A stretch of DNA of 8,436 nucleotides from Lachnospiraceae bacterium (lineage in GTDB: Bacteria > Bacillota > Clostridia > Lachnospirales > Lachnospiraceae). The position numbers and the translations under genes were made by a program. The DNA lies in assembly GCA_022790905.1 (NCBI GenBank), contig JAAVYC010000032.1, forward strand, positions 1 through 8,436. The letters are read 5' to 3'. Shown one piece after another: positions 6,739-8,436 of this stretch; position 1 is the first letter of the stretch, and each line of letters starts with the position of its first letter. The notes under the pieces are model-generated. The model was given only the letters and a program-made list of their open reading frames with translations. It was not told where the DNA came from and did not search any database.

Positions 6739-7518
6739 TTAGATGGACAGTGCCCAAAGACATTTTATTTGCCCTTGTAATCTCTCAAAAGACCATATCT
6801 TTTCACTATTCGATTTGCGATTCGGATCATTCACCTGAAATCCTGTTGCATTATAACCATAAATCAAAATAAAATGTCCCGTTGTCGTAAAATCTCCTGG
6901 TGCCATACTACAAACAATAACCTGTCCCTCATCCAGACGATTTTTCATGGAACTCTCCTCTAATGGAACTTCCGCACTGTTTAATCCTAATTTTGCTGCT
7001 CCTTCTGTCCAAAGGCTCCAGGATGTCCCTTCTGGAGCATAATATCCATTCTCATAGGAAAACTCTGCCATAACTCTTGGATTTTTTGTCGTATCTCCTG
7101 TCAGATGGACATACGCCATAGAAAGACAGGTAGGACCGCACCCTGCAACCCCTATCAATTCATCTCCATAAGAGTCATAGCCCCATCTTTTATCCCACTG
7201 TAAAAAAAGTGGAACTTGTCCTGCTCGATATTCTCCCGATAAATCAATGGTTCTTCCAATATAATTTTCTCGATCCTTATAACTTTTTGCAAAAGCTCCT
7301 GTTTCTGGATTACGCTCTACCATTTCCTGAAGCCATTGAGGATAAGAGGCCATCTCTTTTGGTGACACATTTTCCGCTGATACCTGTTCCGATGAAAAAA
7401 ATCGAATTCCTACCCAGAATACACTGAGCAGAATCAAAAAAATTCCTACTATTTTCATGTTTCTTATCCTTCTGAGCCTTTTTTGGCGTCTTTTCCTATA
7501 TATTCTCTTTTGATCCAT
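6739..7518 (-). CDS. Membrane-anchored C39-like cysteine peptidase
   Basis: The protein has 259 residues from the ATG at 7518, with AAGGAGAG (7533-7526) 7 bases upstream. The upstream in-frame ATG at 7545 lacks a ribosome site. A very basic N-terminus (2-22) precedes a membrane anchor (about 21-41), so the rest should be extracellular. A short linker leads to a papain-like fold of the C39_2 type: Gln107 (LQWDKRWG, oxyanion-hole candidate), catalytic Cys127 in GVAGCGPTCLSMAYVHLTG, His215 in GHFILIYGY and Asp231 in VNDPN. The catalytic set appears complete. Classical C39 peptidases cut double-glycine leaders, but this protein has no ABC exporter fused or adjacent, and its substrate is unknown. 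Repeats resembling VanR boxes lie upstream at 7620-7651, and the VanRS-like genes lie downstream on the same strand. A role in envelope remodelling or peptide processing under VanRS control is inference. Confidence 0.88.
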   Translation of the reverse strand: MDQKRIYRKRRQKRLRRIRNMKIVGIFLILLSVFWVGIRFFSSEQVSAENVSPKEMASYPQWLQEMVERNPETGAFAKSYKDRENYIGRTIDLSGEYRAGQVPLFLQWDKRWGYDSYGDELIGVAGCGPTCLSMAYVHLTGDTTKNPRVMAEFSYENGYYAPEGTSWSLWTEGAAKLGLNSAEVPLEESSMKNRLDEGQVIVCSMAPGDFTTTGHFILIYGYNATGFQVNDPNRKSNSEKIWSFERLQGQIKCLWALSI

Positions 7519-7555
7519 ACTGCATCTCTCCTTGTTCTTTTTCATTTTTTATTTT

Positions 7556-7588
7556 CTAACCATAGTATAGACCACAATCATTTCTCAT
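7556..7588 (-). CDS. Possible 10-codon leader reading frame upstream of the peptidase gene
   Basis: On the minus strand an ATG at 7588 is preceded by AAGGAG (7602-7597) with ideal 8-base spacing and opens MRNDCGLYYG followed by TAG at 7558-7556. It ends 37 bases before the peptidase start. The ribosome site is as good as those of the real genes nearby. The main doubt is whether the region is transcribed: a TATACT (7569-7564) within the frame could instead be the -10 of the peptidase promoter, in which case the peptide would not be made. Confidence 0.3.
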   Translation of the reverse strand: MRNDCGLYYG

Positions 7589-7619
7589 TTTTATCACTCC
7601 TTCCATATCTTTCACCTTT

Positions 7620-7651
7620 TTTTCTTCCAAAATTCTTACGATTTTCTTACG
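7620..7651 (-). promoter_or_regulatory. VanR-box-like direct repeats upstream of the peptidase gene
   Basis: Read on the minus strand, CGTAAGAA occurs at 7651-7644 and again at 7640-7633, exactly 11 bases apart. A degenerate third copy (TGGAAGAA, 7629-7622) continues the phase. One-turn spacing suits tandem binding of an OmpR-type dimer on one DNA face. As I recall it, the VanR target in enterococcal promoters is about TCGTANGAAWNA, which the second copy matches at all but its last base. The repeats lie about 115-130 bases upstream of the peptidase start codon. Confidence 0.6.
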
Positions 7652-7697
7652 CTCTCTTTTGTTTGATATAGATATCCAAATTCTTTCTGCTTTTTTC

Positions 7698-7725
7698 TTG
7701 CATTTTTCGATATTGATGTTAGAAT
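7698..7725 (+). promoter_or_regulatory. Candidate promoter of the Cys-rich-tail gene
   Basis: An extended -10, TGTTAGAAT (hexamer TAGAAT, 7720-7725, one mismatch to consensus), lies 16 bases after a weak -35-like TTGCAT (7698-7703). A start near 7732 would give a leader of about 43 bases to the ATG at 7775. Confidence 0.5.
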
Positions 7726-7774
7726 AGTCCTATCAATTTAGTTTTTTATATTGTTTCATATAAGGAGGGGCAAA

Positions 7775-8326
7775 ATGGACAACCGCAATAAAATCATTGA
7801 CAATCTCAAGACAGTATTTACAGAAGTGGCCAATCAATTTTCTCTTCCTGAGAATACATTCTGTGTGAAAGATAATTTTTCAAAAACTGGTGCAAAAGCC
7901 GGAAACTTAATCTCTACGGAAATAGATATCCAAGAAATGTCTTTTCCGTATGACAAAAACAATAAAATTAAAAAATCTACGCTTGTTCTTTACATCACTC
8001 CAAACACCACTGTATTCGAGCTTATGATTAAAAAGTATATTTTTCACGCGATTCCTTTACCAGAAATCGCTACGATCACGAAAGAACCAGGCGATCATTA
8101 TTTATATTTCCATGTTTCCTTTCCACTTGATGACAATTCCATCTACGATTATATAAAAAGTAATCTCGTCTATTCTATTACCAATTATGAATCCTCTAAT
8201 TCTTTTGGATGTTGTTCGCAATATAAAGAGTGCTCTGAACAAAAAGAATGTTTACATAGCAATAAACTTTATGCCAAAGGATGCCGATATCGTGAAAATT
8301 TAGAAAATGGACAAATCTTTTACTAA
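7775..8326 (+). CDS. Unrecognised protein with a Cys-rich C-terminal motif
   Basis: The protein has 183 residues from the ATG at 7775, with AAGGAGGGG (7762-7770) just upstream. A TTG at 7751 precedes that ribosome site and is rejected. There is no signal peptide or membrane segment, so a cytoplasmic location is likely. Residues 1-138 look like a mixed alpha/beta domain (KKSTLVLYITPNTTVFELM, DHYLYFHVSFPL) that I cannot assign. The C-terminus holds Cys146, Cys147, Cys153, Cys159, His161 and Cys170 in GCCSQYKECSEQKECLHSN, then KGCRYRENLENGQIFY. I recall a similar ending on other clostridial proteins of unrelated N-terminal type, which suggests a small portable metal- or Fe-S-binding module. No function is claimed. 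It is divergent from the peptidase gene. Confidence 0.85.
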   Translation: MDNRNKIIDNLKTVFTEVANQFSLPENTFCVKDNFSKTGAKAGNLISTEIDIQEMSFPYDKNNKIKKSTLVLYITPNTTVFELMIKKYIFHAIPLPEIATITKEPGDHYLYFHVSFPLDDNSIYDYIKSNLVYSITNYESSNSFGCCSQYKECSEQKECLHSNKLYAKGCRYRENLENGQIFY

Positions 8327-8374
8327 CCCTTTCTGCCGTATCATTAGTAAATCATAATTTTGAGGGATATCTCT

Positions 8375-8436
8375 ATGTTATCAATTTGTAGTTTTGACTG
8401 TTGTAAGAAATGTGATGGTCTGATTGCTCATGATAA
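8375..8436 (+). CDS. Start of a Cys-rich reading frame, cut by the window edge
   Basis: An ATG at 8375 with GAGGG (8362-8366) 8 bases upstream opens MLSICSFDCCKKCDGLIAHD and remains open to the window end. Four cysteines fall within residues 5-13 (C-x3-CC-x2-C), suggesting a metal-binding N-terminus. It starts 48 bases after the preceding gene with no intervening terminator, so cotranscription is possible. With only 20 codons visible, neither family nor function can be given. Confidence 0.55.
   Translation, partial: MLSICSFDCCKKCDGLIAHD

Noticed and set aside
7519..7545. ATG at 7545 as the peptidase start
   Set aside because: No ribosome site precedes it, whereas AAGGAGAG sits 7 bases before the ATG at 7518.
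7721..7758. Second ECF promoter, TGAAAC on the minus strand at 7758-7753
   Set aside because: The expected CGTC/CGTA-like element is absent at 16-17 bases downstream, and no T-tract follows the hexamer.

Overview
The window looks like the chromosome of a low-GC Firmicute, most likely a gut clostridium of the Lachnospiraceae type. The reasons are the AT-rich sequence, strong AAGGAGG ribosome binding sites, an RsiV-type anti-sigma factor, VanRS-type regulators and Gram-positive lipoprotein and signal-anchor proteins. No rRNA, tRNA, insertion sequence, CRISPR array or phage structural gene is visible. The region is compact, and no gene-free stretch exceeds 300 bases.

Layout. (1) Bases 1-534 (+) are the 3' part of an ABC-2 permease, ending at a strong hairpin (557-602) shared with the convergent operon. 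(2) Bases 3229-615 (-) form a three-gene operon: an OmpR-type response regulator, an overlapping sensor kinase, and a lipoprotein with two PepSY-like repeats. (3) Bases 3381-4770 (+), divergent from that operon, encode an ECF sigma factor and anti-sigma factor that I recognise as the SigV/RsiV lysozyme-response pair. They have their own ECF-type promoter, TGAAAC-N17-TGTC, with a T-tract spacer. (4) Bases 6583-4798 (-) are a VanR/VanS-type two-component system with the 23-base overlap I recall for the Tn1546 pair. No vancomycin-resistance ligase or dipeptidase genes are present. (5) Bases 7518-6739 (-), just upstream, encode a membrane-anchored C39-type cysteine peptidase. Its upstream region carries 11-base-periodic CGTAAGAA repeats that resemble the recalled VanR operator. 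(6) Bases 7775-8326 (+) encode an unrecognised protein with a Cys-rich tail, followed by the start of another Cys-rich reading frame at 8375.

How they fit together. Three envelope-sensing circuits lie side by side: a two-component system with a PepSY lipoprotein, next to a permease; a lysozyme-sensing sigma/anti-sigma pair; and a VanRS-like pair that may control a surface cysteine peptidase. The most interesting inference is the last link, supported by VanR-like repeats upstream of the peptidase gene. Next is the back-to-back overlap of the SigV-type promoter with the promoter of the first two-component operon.
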